Below, in pieces: positions 43,355-52,935 of a stretch of DNA of 64,000 bases. The notes under the pieces were generated by a model that saw nothing but the letters and a program-made list of their open reading frames with translations, made no database searches and was not told the DNA's origin. The stretch comes from Klebsormidium nitens. Its lineage: Eukaryota; Streptophyta; Klebsormidiophyceae; Klebsormidiales; Klebsormidiaceae. The DNA lies in assembly GCA_000708835.1 (NCBI GenBank), contig DF237121.1:63953-127952 (forward strand), written 5' to 3'. The position numbers were made by a program, and so were the translations under genes. Position 1 is the first letter of the stretch, and each line of letters starts with the position of its first letter.

Positions 43355-46300
43355 CTCGAGGGCGGTGAGAAAGGGCGTTCTTTCGAGGTTAACTTAACCG
43401 ACTTTGACGTGGTCGCCCTCCTGCCGCACTGCTCCCCTGCTCCTTTTGGCGACCTGCTCACAGAGTCGACCAAGCTGGACCCCGACGTCCGGAGAGCGCT
43501 CGAAGCGCACTGCGACGTGAAGCTGGACTACAAGTACGAAGGCCGAGAAGAATATTCCTTTTCTTACCGGCAGAGGGAGACGAAGTATCCCCGGGTAAGG
43601 GAGCCGCGCGTCAAGAGCATTAATGCTTTTCACAGGAGTTTTCAGATACTAACCGTGGCTGGTTATGGGCTGGTAAAAAGTGGTTGATTGTCCAATGACC
43701 AGATTTAGGCGGTAATCAGCCCGGAAACAAGGTTACGGCCTGGTGATTTGTCCAATAACGGGAAAATCAGGTCTGATAATTAAGCCTGGTTAGCAACCAA
43801 GCGATCCTGTGTTGTTTTCACTCCCCAACATTACAAGTAGAGAATGACAAGCTCACTGCACATTGCAGTTGATTGCGTACTGTGCCCTTGTCGCTTTGAG
43901 AACTTTGTTTCCGGTGCGCAAGGCACCTGATGAATATGGTCTGAAAAAGCTCAGCGTCAATAGTCGTGCATACAGTGCACGAAGCTTCAAGCAAAGAATT
44001 TTGTCTCTTCCCTCTTGTCTCTCTTCTCTTCTCAAGATCGCTCTCTTTACACTTTGCCCAGGAGCCCGTCTTCGAGCATCATTTGAAGGCGGCCGTGACT
44101 CTCTTCTCAGTTTTACATGTTGCTCTGCAGCCGGTTTTCAAGCATCATTTGAAAGGGGCCGCAATCGTCTTCTGAAGCCTCGCTCACTTTAATGTTGCTC
44201 TGCAGCCCGTCTTCGAGCATTATTTGAAGGAGGCCGTGAAGGATCACCTGAGCCATGGGCAGGAGGTCAAGCTGGTGCCCTACAAGCTCAACATCTACGG
44301 TCAGTTTGTAGACAATGCACTTCAAAGTTGAAACATTCGTTCCCAGTCACAACTTTAAACAAGAAGCAGGAAAGCAAAATACGGACAAGCGACAGCCGAG
44401 GCCTGTGCATCCGAGTCGTCTTACACGCGTCTTTCTACCGAAGATTCTTGACAGAAGAAGCAGTTTGAAAGAAGTTCATCTCTCGACACTTCGAACTCTC
44501 GACAGGTTCCAAGAAACAAGGGGTATCGCGTGATTCAACTTTGTGACGTTAAAAGCTTTCATCCAGCCAGTCTCAGCTTCGCCGATCGGTCGACACAGAA
44601 CTGTGTACACCTTGGGTTAGTTCTATTCATAACGGTCAAGAAAAATGTCTTTTGCGGTCACATGTACACCTGTTCAAGCGCGGAACGTAGTACTAGTGCA
44701 AAGCCAGAGAGTTTGCTGGTGGAGGAAGAATTGCGCGTCTTGTAGAGGGCTCAATGAACTTGCGAATTGTTAAAGAAGTCTTCTGCAGCAATCAAGCCCT
44801 CCCTTCTGACCGGACCCATTTAACGATTAATCAACACACATCGCTGATCAGGGTGGTAGAGCAAGCGCACCGGCTAACCAATCCCCAACCAGGCTTTTTA
44901 AACGGTTTGTTTGCCCAAGAGAGGGCGACTTTCTCAAGCCTCAGACCGACACGCCCGTCGGGACCAGATTTCATTTAAGCAACACGTATCGATTAAAGTA
45001 TTAGATCAAGGGCACCTAATCGGAATTCCTAACCAGGGTTCTTTAACCGATTTTTTTCCCTGTCCAGGAGAGGGCGACTTTTTCAACCTCGCACCGATCA
45101 ATCAACCAACCCGCATCGGTGAGGGTGGTGAACCAAGGGCAATAACGTTGACTAAACCCTAACCAAGTAACAAACCTCTAACAGTTTCGTTTTCCGGTGC
45201 AGGAGAGGGCGACTTTTTCAAGCCTCACACCGACACGCCCGTCAGCCCCCGCCTGTTCATCGGCACCGTCGTGGTGTGCCTGCCGTCCGCGTTCTCCGGC
45301 GGGGAGCTCCTCGTATCCCACGGCGACACGTGTCAAACGTTCGACTTCGCCGCCAAGTCCGGCGAACCCGGGCTGTACCAGTTCGCCGCGTTTTACGGCG
45401 ACTGCCTGCACGAGATCCGGCCCGTGACGCAGGGCCGCAGAGTGACGCTGACGTATCACGTCTTGCGCAAGGAGGCGCGAGAGGGCCAGGAAGACGGCGA
45501 TGACGTCATCTACCCGAGCGAAGACGGCAAGGTACGTATGGTGGCAAAGAACGGCGGACCGACTGCTGTTTACGGCTCGCTTCATACGACTCGGTTTGAA
45601 TGGGGATAATCAGCTCGGCAGCACAGAATCAATGGGGTTGGTTTCGGGATTGAGGTTGGGGAGGGGTGCGGAGCAGGTAGATCGTTGGGTTAGGATTTGG
45701 GTGTTTATTGGGGCTTAAATTGTCATTTAGTTTTTGAGTCCGTCGAGTCGTCCCTTCCATCGGCTTGTCCCGGTGCTTCGGGACCAAATCGAGTGCCCAA
45801 TGATCAGATCACCTCACGACCTATCCTTCCTGGCAATTTAACTTGCGAAACCTCGAAAACCCTCTCTTTTCGGTTCCTGCTACGGGCCTTTTGAAGTGTG
45901 TTACTACATCTCAGAGGCATACTAGGTAGCTACCAATCCTCCAACAGAACGATATGAAGAAAACGAGGATCGAAACGCATGCCTTGGAGAATATATCTCG
46001 GCTTCGACGGGTAACAGATCGGCAACTTACAAACGCCGAACTGGGCTTGGTTAACGGCCGTTGTCTCTGGCACGCAGGTGTCGGAGTTTCCGCTGCCAAG
46101 CGGCGACGCCGTGCCGGAAAAGCTGACGGCGGAGCTGACGTCGGAGCTGCGCGCGCTTTCGGAGCTGGGGTACCCCCACGTGGGCTTCCTTCTGCAGCAC
46201 GAGTACACCATGAGCGGTCTCGGCCCGGAGGTGAGGCGAAAAAAACTTCGATCTAGATAGTGATAAGGTTAGGAATAGTAAGCTAACCAGACTGGGACGG

Positions 46301-48249
46301 GAGGTGTTAGTATGGGGGTTAGTGTGGGTACTGTTGTCCTGCATATTGTAATCCAAGGCGACCTTCAGACCTGGCCAATCACCTCTTGAAAAGGTAACCC
46401 GTGAAACGGGATGTGTGAGAACGGACACCGAGATTGTCGAAGCGTCCGTCGCCGAGTAGAGGTGGGATGATTGTTCGGCGCCCATGTCCTGCTCTACCCC
46501 GTGCCCAAACCGGCCTGCCTTAATACGAAAACAAAGAGACAGTGGGGGAGGCAAGATAAAGCCGACCGCCTTCTGCAAATCTTTCCAAAAACATTTCAAT
46601 CAGTGCCCATCTTCGTCAGCAGGGCTTTCCACGAGGCAACAAAATAAGGGACCTCCAAATAAGAAAGCCGAAAGGCGTGGCTATCGAACGGCTTAGCAAG
46701 TTGGAGATTGTCGCACAGCTCTGCGCGTGAAACTTGCCACCATCACCTCCATCGGAACCTTCTTTACACGACCTTGAAACGTCCGATTAGCAGAAGCTGG
46801 CCGATCGGACGGCCTAAGTGTGATCGACGATTCTCGCAGCTTAGAGGGTGCAAGTTGTCGATGAAAAAAACGGTGCTTCTTCGGCTGGCCTTGCTAGCGT
46901 GCCTTTCTTTCCAGGGCCTAAAAGGCAGCAATGATCTGTTTGCCTCTTTTCAAGGAAAGCCAGAAGGGCAGCGAGGTTGAACCGCTCACCGAGTCCGCTC
47001 TTCTCATCCTAAGAAGCCGCAAAATCTAGCGTCCTGGAAAACTTGGCCTTGAGTGCCAGCCGGTTCCTCAAGTCTGACTGTTCGGAAGAGCAGCTAGAGT
47101 TCAAAAATAATTATCATTTTCTTCTTACGTTGACCTAGCGTGCCTCTTTTTCCAGGGCCTGAAGAGCAGCGACAAGTTCCTGTTCGACCTCCTCTCCCGG
47201 GCGTGGCCGTGCCGCTTCCTGCCGGTTCTTTAAATGACCTTGCTAGGTTGCTTTGTTTTCCAGGGCATGAAGGGCAGCGACAAGTTTCTGTTCGACCTCT
47301 TGTGCCGGACGTGGCCGTGCCGTTTCCTGCCGGTTCTCGTGGTCGACGAGGCGCGCGAGGATGTTGGAGACGACGCCGACATTGAGTACAGCAGCTTCTC
47401 CCGCAACGTGTATGCCTTCACCAAGCAAGACTTCAATTATTACACGGTAATCACACAGGAAAACTCGACATCTAACCCCGCTAAGTACCAACTTGAGCTA
47501 TTGTATAAAGAATTAAGCAATGACCTTGTTTCAAGGCTGGTACCCGCCCAAGTCTGGCTTCACCAAGCAAGACTTCAACTATTACACGGTGAGTGGGTGA
47601 GCACACAGGAAGTAGTCTTGGCTGCTAAGCAGGCTTTATCACCAGCTTTGATTCTAGGATATCAAACAAATAACCGGGCTTTAACCTTGTTCCAAGGCTC
47701 GTTCCCGCCCAAATCTGGTTACTGGACATACACGCACTATCTAACCATCCCCTGACCACCCGTGGTTATCGGCCAGAAACTCCTGTGCAACACGATTCGC
47801 GGCCGCCTCGCGCAACGAATCTAGCTGCTGTAACTGCATCGCGTTGGTGTGCATGATCTTGTCTGGCCCACTCTAGAACGCAGCTTTCGAATCAAGAGCG
47901 ACCTTGCTATGCAGATTGGTTGCAGATGGCCTTTATCAGAAAAGGGTATGGTTAACGGGCGGAACCGCGGTTTGATGCCAAGGTCGGAGCAAATCATCTA
48001 CATCTGTTCAAGGATGAACCCAAAACCCCTCTCTGCCAGAGTGGGTTGCAGGGTGCCCTCGACGCGAAGCCTGATCACGCCCTCAAAAGCGCGGTGCCTT
48101 TCATGTGGTACGGACCGGAGTTACCGGGCCGCGTGCTGCACCAGCACCACAGCGCGGGCGGGCGCCAGGGGAACCACGCGGAGCCGAGCGAAGACCAGAC
48201 CGTCTACATGCAATCCGCAATGCTTGTCGACCTCAGCCGCAAAGTCTAG
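43355..48249 (+). CDS. 2-oxoglutarate/Fe(II)-dependent oxygenase-like protein (5' end incomplete)
   Basis: Exons 43355-43594, 44206-44299, 45203-45531, 46078-46230, 47264-47446 and 48052-48249 join in phase to 398 codons and a TAG. The third of these holds the double-stranded beta-helix signature: FFKPHTDTP supplies the His and Asp metal ligands, FSGGELLVSHG follows, then QFAAFYGDCLHEIRPVTQG with the distal His, and GRRVTLTYHVL with the 2-oxoglutarate-binding Arg. Upstream, VKLVPYKLNIYGEGDFF matches the pre-HxD strand. Downstream exons (FLLQHEYTMSGLGPE, KGSDKFLFDLLC, VPFMWYGPELPG, YMQSAMLVDLSRKV) are typical of the large algal/fungal subfamily of such proteins, whose substrate is unknown. The likely N-terminal exon is at 42189. 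Almost every intron holds copies of neighbouring exon edges. Confidence 0.78.
44055..44165 (+). repeat. Two decayed copies of the oxygenase exon at 44206
   Basis: Copies of CCCGTCTTCGAGCATTATTT-type sequence start at 44065 and 44131, 75 and 66 bp apart from each other and the real exon. The second keeps the full GTTGCTCTGCAG acceptor, also present before the true exon. Both lose the frame soon after the GGCGGCCGTGA or GGGGCCGCAAT segment. Confidence 0.83.
44905..45110 (+). repeat. Two decayed copies of the oxygenase HxD exon start
   Basis: The real exon starts at 45203 (GAGAGGGCGACTTTTTCAAG). A copy at 44919 has CAA in place of CAG, so its acceptor is lost, but it keeps GACACGCCCGTCGG. A copy at 45068 keeps CCAG but diverges after TTTTTCAA. 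Spacing is about 149 and 135 bp. These copies duplicate the metal-ligand coding segment in damaged form. Confidence 0.83.
46900..47245 (+). repeat. Two copies of the oxygenase exon at 47264, one still open for 25 codons
   Basis: Copies begin at 46915 (TTTCCAG acceptor, then GGCCTAAAAGGCAGCAATGA, soon degenerate) and 47156 (TTTCCAG acceptor). The 47156 copy reads in the real frame as KSSDKFLFDLLSRAWPCRFL and reaches TAA after about 25 codons. The intron end (GACCTTGCTAG or GACCTAGCGTG plus T-rich tract) is part of the unit. Spacing to the true exon is 108 bp for the nearer copy. Confidence 0.87.
47521..47740 (+). repeat. Copies of the oxygenase exon 3' edge and donor
   Basis: CTTCACCAAGCAAGACTTCA, the last coding segment of exon 47264-47446, recurs at about 47556-47588. 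It is followed by a better donor (ACACG|GTGAGT) than the real one (ACACG|GTAATC). The intron-derived phrase ACCTTGTTTCAAGGCT also recurs about 160 bp later (near 47682) with more decay. The functional exon is the first copy. Confidence 0.78.
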
Positions 48250-48384
48250 TTTTCATGAGCTCGTTGCTCGCGCGGCTAAGAGCAGAACTTTGCAAAAGTC
48301 GTAGCAATCCGTGCGATCGGACATAAGTACGTTCCGTTGGTGCCTTCGCTAAACTACTAGATTGGCAGTAGCAGTTAGAAAAGG

Positions 48385-48490
48385 ACAAGTTCCGAGCGGA
48401 GACCTGACGGTCTACCTGCAATCCGCAATGCTTGTCCACCTCGGCCGCAAGCTTTAGTTTTCAGGAGCTCGTTGCTCACGCGGGTTAACC
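48385..48490 (+). repeat. Duplicate of the oxygenase terminal coding segment and 3' UTR start
   Basis: About 207 bp downstream of the real C-terminus the segment is repeated. Positions 48395-48457 read LTVYLQSAMLVHLGRKL then TAG, still open, and the following GAGCTCGTTGCTC of the 3' UTR is repeated as well. Recombination or alternative splicing could use it as a second C-terminus. Confidence 0.85.
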
Positions 48491-50363
48491 TAGACGATCG
48501 GCGGTTAGTTTCAGAGTGGGTTAGCGTAGGAATGGAGGTTTACGGCACCTACCCAATGGGACTGGTTCAGGGTCTCGTAACATATACCTGCCCTGGGCTT
48601 CTAGTATCGATAAATAGTTTTCCGCTACTTCCGGGGGAAGGATTCCAGAGGTACCGGAAATTCAAACACTATTTCACCAAAAGTTTTTAGTACATCATAT
48701 CTCTACTCCAGGCTTGCGGCCTGAGATCCTAAAAGAACCGCCTCTCCTCATACCCTGCTTGATCAAAGGAGCCCACAAAAGAAAGCCCGTTAACGAGTAC
48801 GATCGTTTGTCTATCTGTCCAGAAAAAGCAGCGTGCATCAAAGTACGGTAAATGATCGTGGATGGAGTATTAGTACATAAATGACGCAAGCTTGGCCGTT
48901 TGTCAGGTTCTCGCAGGTGCTCCCTTTTTTACTGTAGAGTCTTTACCGGTGGATATTCTTGACCCATTTGAAGGCTTAAGGAAAAAGGAAGAGATTGCGA
49001 TTTCCTAGTACGCTCGTGATCGGCCAACTCTTTCATTCCAGGGCCGCTTTTATGGTTGAAGATTTAACCCCTTCGTTATGGCGTCCACAAGCAGTCTGCA
49101 GTCTGCAGACTCGCTTGCGAGACTTGTGTGCCCAGCAAACTTAATTAACGCAAGCACTCTGGCTCGCGATTGTGCGAGTCGACAAAGTCGAGGTAGGTTC
49201 GACATGTCACTCAGAAAGTCACTCAAGTTTCGTAAGCCTGGTTACCGTACGACAGCTCGATATGCTGCTTGATTGCTATACCCGAAGAACAAGATTGTAC
49301 GACCGTTTACGACTGTACGAACGCGTGCGCAGGCTGCCAGACGGTACGAGGTTGTGCGCGCCTACTGGAAAGAGTGCCGTGGTTGCATGCGAGAAAGAAA
49401 CAGAACGGCTAAGCCAACTTTCCGTTGGTCTTCGATCACTCTAAATGACGGTTGCGGTTAGTCTGTGCGCCAAGACTTCGACACAGCGCCTCCGCCATGA
49501 TTGGTCCGGCCTCAAAGAATTTCTGTCCGTTCGAGCCGGTGTGTCGGCCATTCGGGTTTCCTTTCTTCTAGTGTACCTGTCAATGGTCGGGATCGCTTAC
49601 GGTTTGGCGGAATGAACCTGGTCGGAATAAACCTGGTCGGAATAAACCTGGTCGGAACAAACCTGGTCCAGGCGTATTTTGCTCCGCTTTTCTTATCCCC
49701 GATCGCGCGCGTTTAGCGACTGAGATTTCCAGGATAGTCTAAGATTTCCAGGATAGTCTATTTTCATACTGGTCATCTTTTGAAACCCGTTGTCTTCTTG
49801 CAGGGCTTCTCAGTGCACGGCGAAGTTCACCGGTTGAACTCTTTGAGGGTTCTGTATCATGCTTGTTTCTCTCTTCTTCCTTCGTTGTTGAGAGCAGCTC
49901 GTGTGAAGCAAACCGGTTCCCACAAGCGCGCTTCGTAGGGCAATGCCTTGCGTCCGTCCAATCCGCGGTTACTATGTAGGTACTGTCAATCTTCGAAGTC
50001 CTGATTTATGATGAGTCTCGACGACTGGGCCGCAAATCCGCTGAGCCATGTAGTTGCACCTAGTACGTGTCTGACAGTCCGACGGTCTGCGTTGCTCAAG
50101 CGCTTTGGGGCATGGCGACACTGGTCAGTCAGGACTCGGAGAAGCACGCGCCTTGAAGAGCCTAATATGCGGGTAACATCTGACGTATGACGTGGTGCGA
50201 CTTTAGATGCATATGTGGTGCAGCTCTCCGAGGTCCCACCTCGGAAAGTTTCTCGAACTTGACAGAGTCTGCAGCGTTGCAGCATCGGTCAATAATTCTG
50301 CATCAGTCTTTTACTTCGAAACTTCAACAAGCTCCTCTCGGGGCAGCGTTGTGATTCGGCGCA
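48491..50363. other. Gene-poor region after the oxygenase gene
   Basis: No supported gene. It contains a GGTCGGAATAAACCT 15-bp tandem repeat (about 49607-49670) and a 19-bp direct repeat with the core AGATTTCCAGGATAGTC (about 49722-49760). It also has a short CTGCAGTCTGCAGACT cluster near 49092. Base composition is mixed and open frames are short. Confidence 0.4.
49607..49670. repeat. 15-bp tandem repeat, four units
   Basis: Four near-identical units of GGTCGGAATAAACCT follow one another. Because 15 is a multiple of three, one frame reads NLVGI repeats resembling a pentapeptide-repeat protein. The array is too short and its surroundings too uncoding to call a gene. Confidence 0.8.
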
Positions 50364-50923
50364 ATGAAATCGGTGCATGAATCCGTTGAAAAGAAACGCG
50401 AGGACTCTGGTCAAATCACACCATCATTGCTAAGGGATGTAGCTACTAGAGGCAAGGAGTGTTCTAGGACAAGTATTTTTAAGGATACTTACTCATCACC
50501 TGTTCATGTGCAGTCATATGTAAGGAGACCTTTGGAAGTTACGTGAGTCGACCGGCAGTCTGCCTATCTGTACATGGTACTTTGTTTGATACAACGTAAC
50601 TTGCAACTTTTTCGGGTAAGATCGAATTGCAGATCCCCAAACAGCCGTTCTCTGAAGCAACTTGTAGAGGCCGGGTCCTGACGACTGCCCTGCGCATGCG
50701 TCTCTCTACAGCCGTATCACGTCCAGTCAAAGAGCTGCCAGGTAGCAGGCAGTCAAGAGCCTTACGGCAGCTTCCGATAGACATCACCGAAGAAATATGG
50801 CAATGGCAATTTCTCGGTGATAAGCCCCCCCGCGCAACTTTGACAACCGGCCCGGCCGACCGTGACTCTTCGAAGAAACGAACGGTCACTGCGAGCCGAC
50901 CGGTAATCGTCACCGACTCCTGA
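50364..50923 (+). CDS. Possible two-exon small gene, 148 residues, unknown function
   Basis: Exon 1 at 50364-50519 starts at GCGCAATGA and reads MKSVHESVEKKREDSGQITP onward. It ends at TCATAT|GTAAGG in phase 0. Exon 2 at 50633-50923 follows AATTGCAG and reads IPKQPFSEATCRGRVLTTAL, then ITEEIWQWQFLGDKPPRATL, to TGA. The intron is 113 bp. The joined product is basic and soluble, with no signal peptide or membrane segment. Both exons lack the strong GC3 bias of the big genes, so this could be chance. The opposite strand also has a long frame (50539-51027), judged less protein-like. No family recognised. Confidence 0.4.
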
Positions 50924-52935
50924 GGCGGCCGCCGCCCCGTCATACTCGCCGGAGCCGCCGGGGCCGGCGCGTCAGCCTGACGGTCGGCGGGCGGCGGGCC
51001 GCTCGCGCCCCGTCCGGATCGGACCATCGGACCGTCATGCCATGATTATATGCTGTAGCCTGTACGTGGGCTTTTCAGGCCGCGCGCGCTGCCAGCACAG
51101 TGCATCGAGGCGCTCTGGGTTGCATCTGTGAGCATCAGTTGCGCAGGTCGCGTCATGAGCCATGCAGTATGCTTGCCGGCTTGTTCTTAACCTGTAACGG
51201 CTTGATGAAACATCGAAGTGCGGAAGAAACTATGGCTAGTACCTAGCTACCCGCGCATGCTGCTGCAACAGTCAGCTACTTTGCGGCACTTATAATGATG
51301 ATGGATCAGCGGTACATACTGGAGATACGGTAGTGCATGAAGCTGACTCGATTCGGAGTCCTGCCGCACAATAGAAAACTCCGACCCAAGCCCGTCTCGC
51401 CACCCTACGTCACTGGAGCCATGGCGAGCGGGGACCGCCAGTCCGCGACCGGGCGGCCCGGCCCCTCGGCTGCCGCCATCTTTTCAACATAAGTAATTTA
51501 GGGCCGTTTCGTCCGTGAGTCTATCCGATCGCAAATGTCAGTGACCCAAATTTCAGGTCCAACCAATTGGGGCCTGTGGGCTATCAGTCGTGATGCAAGC
51601 CGGCTCATGCAGGTTCATGATTATATGGTCACTCGGAGTGACAGGGCGGCTTCGCAATGATGTAATGACTTCATAGCTACTCTGTGGCGGAGTATGGTCG
51701 TTGTGCGCGTTGGCGGCCGCCCAGACTTTGCCTGCACAGGTGTCGGATGCAATGCTGAACGTCATTCAGAACGGCCATGCGAAGGCTTTCGGATGAATTC
51801 TGTCCCCGTACGCAGTACGAGACGGTCGCAACAAATCCGGGGTGACTTTGAGTTTAGTTTCCTCCTCGATCCGGCAATTTGCAAGCTCGTGCACAAGTAT
51901 ATGGCTATCCGCATGCAGAAACCGACTGCATTGAGCTCAAAACTAGCCCACGGTCCGATGCAACTGACGTACTCATGCACCCCGTTAGTGACGCGGCTTA
52001 AGCAATCCGGACCGGGACCGAACACATACTTCCTTTCTACGACCAGCTGGCAGGACTGACTCAACCGTCGACCATGATTGGCGGCGCACGTCAAGAATCG
52101 TTTGCGTCGGCCCCCATTAATCTCTTAGTATGATTGCATTGGGTTTCACACTTGTAAGATTTGAACGTTATAATAAAACACTGCGCCCTAGATGAATTTG
52201 GTAGGAAGTCTTTGCAGCGAGGAAGTCTTGGTCACTATCGTACAAATCTTCGAGTCCACTCAACGCGTCTACAAGTCCCGACGTCCGCTGTTCGGTTAAA
52301 GCTACAAGATATGTCTTTCTGAATGTCATTATGTCTTTTAGATTAGAACCGAAGTTAGTACTTTACATCCGGAGAACTGGGCTGCTTCTTTGTTTGACCG
52401 CGCGCCTCCAAGCATTCTCCTTACACACACGCCGTTCTTCAAACTTGCATTATTGACGTAGTTTGGATAGCCGCCCTGATTAGCTACTAAGCTGATCCCT
52501 TTTAACAGCCTCAAAGCCTCGCCCTGTGCAGCACATATGACTAATTAAACTAGTTCCTCACTACGCAAAAGCTTACACTCTACATTAGCAAAGCGACTCG
52601 ACGATCTCAAACCAACCCATCGTTTCAGACTCCCCTTTAACACCATTCCGACAGCTCGATATGCTGCTTCCTGCCCCGAGCTGAGACTCGTATCTCTCTG
52701 AAGCTACCTTTAGACAGCTAGCTAAACGCTTTCTTGAGAAACCAGTGCGATCTCCAATCAGCCCATAGCCCAACATCGATCAATCGCTTTTACTTCCGTG
52801 CGCGCGCGTCGAACGATCGCTTGTGCTCCTGCGGGGCCTTCCCTTCATTCGCCCACCTAGTTACTGGAAGGTGGGCCAGCCACGAATCGCTTCAGTGCAC
52901 CCATTAGCCCGCCAGAGACGTCACGCACCCGGGGC
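50924..52935. other. Non-coding region
   Basis: Starts with a GC-rich cluster (50924-51030, CCGGCC-type words) and then turns to average composition. Frames of about 110-120 codons on both strands at 51694-52094 overlap each other and show no codon bias or family motif. No repeat array or RNA gene was recognised. Confidence 0.35.

Noticed and set aside
49501-49716. Pentapeptide-repeat-like protein (NLVGI repeats)
   Set aside because: The repeat is a four-unit 15-bp DNA array and the surrounding frame has no coding character.
50539-51027. 162-codon minus-strand frame
   Set aside because: Its openness comes from a GC-rich cluster, and the plus-strand two-exon model fits the same DNA better.
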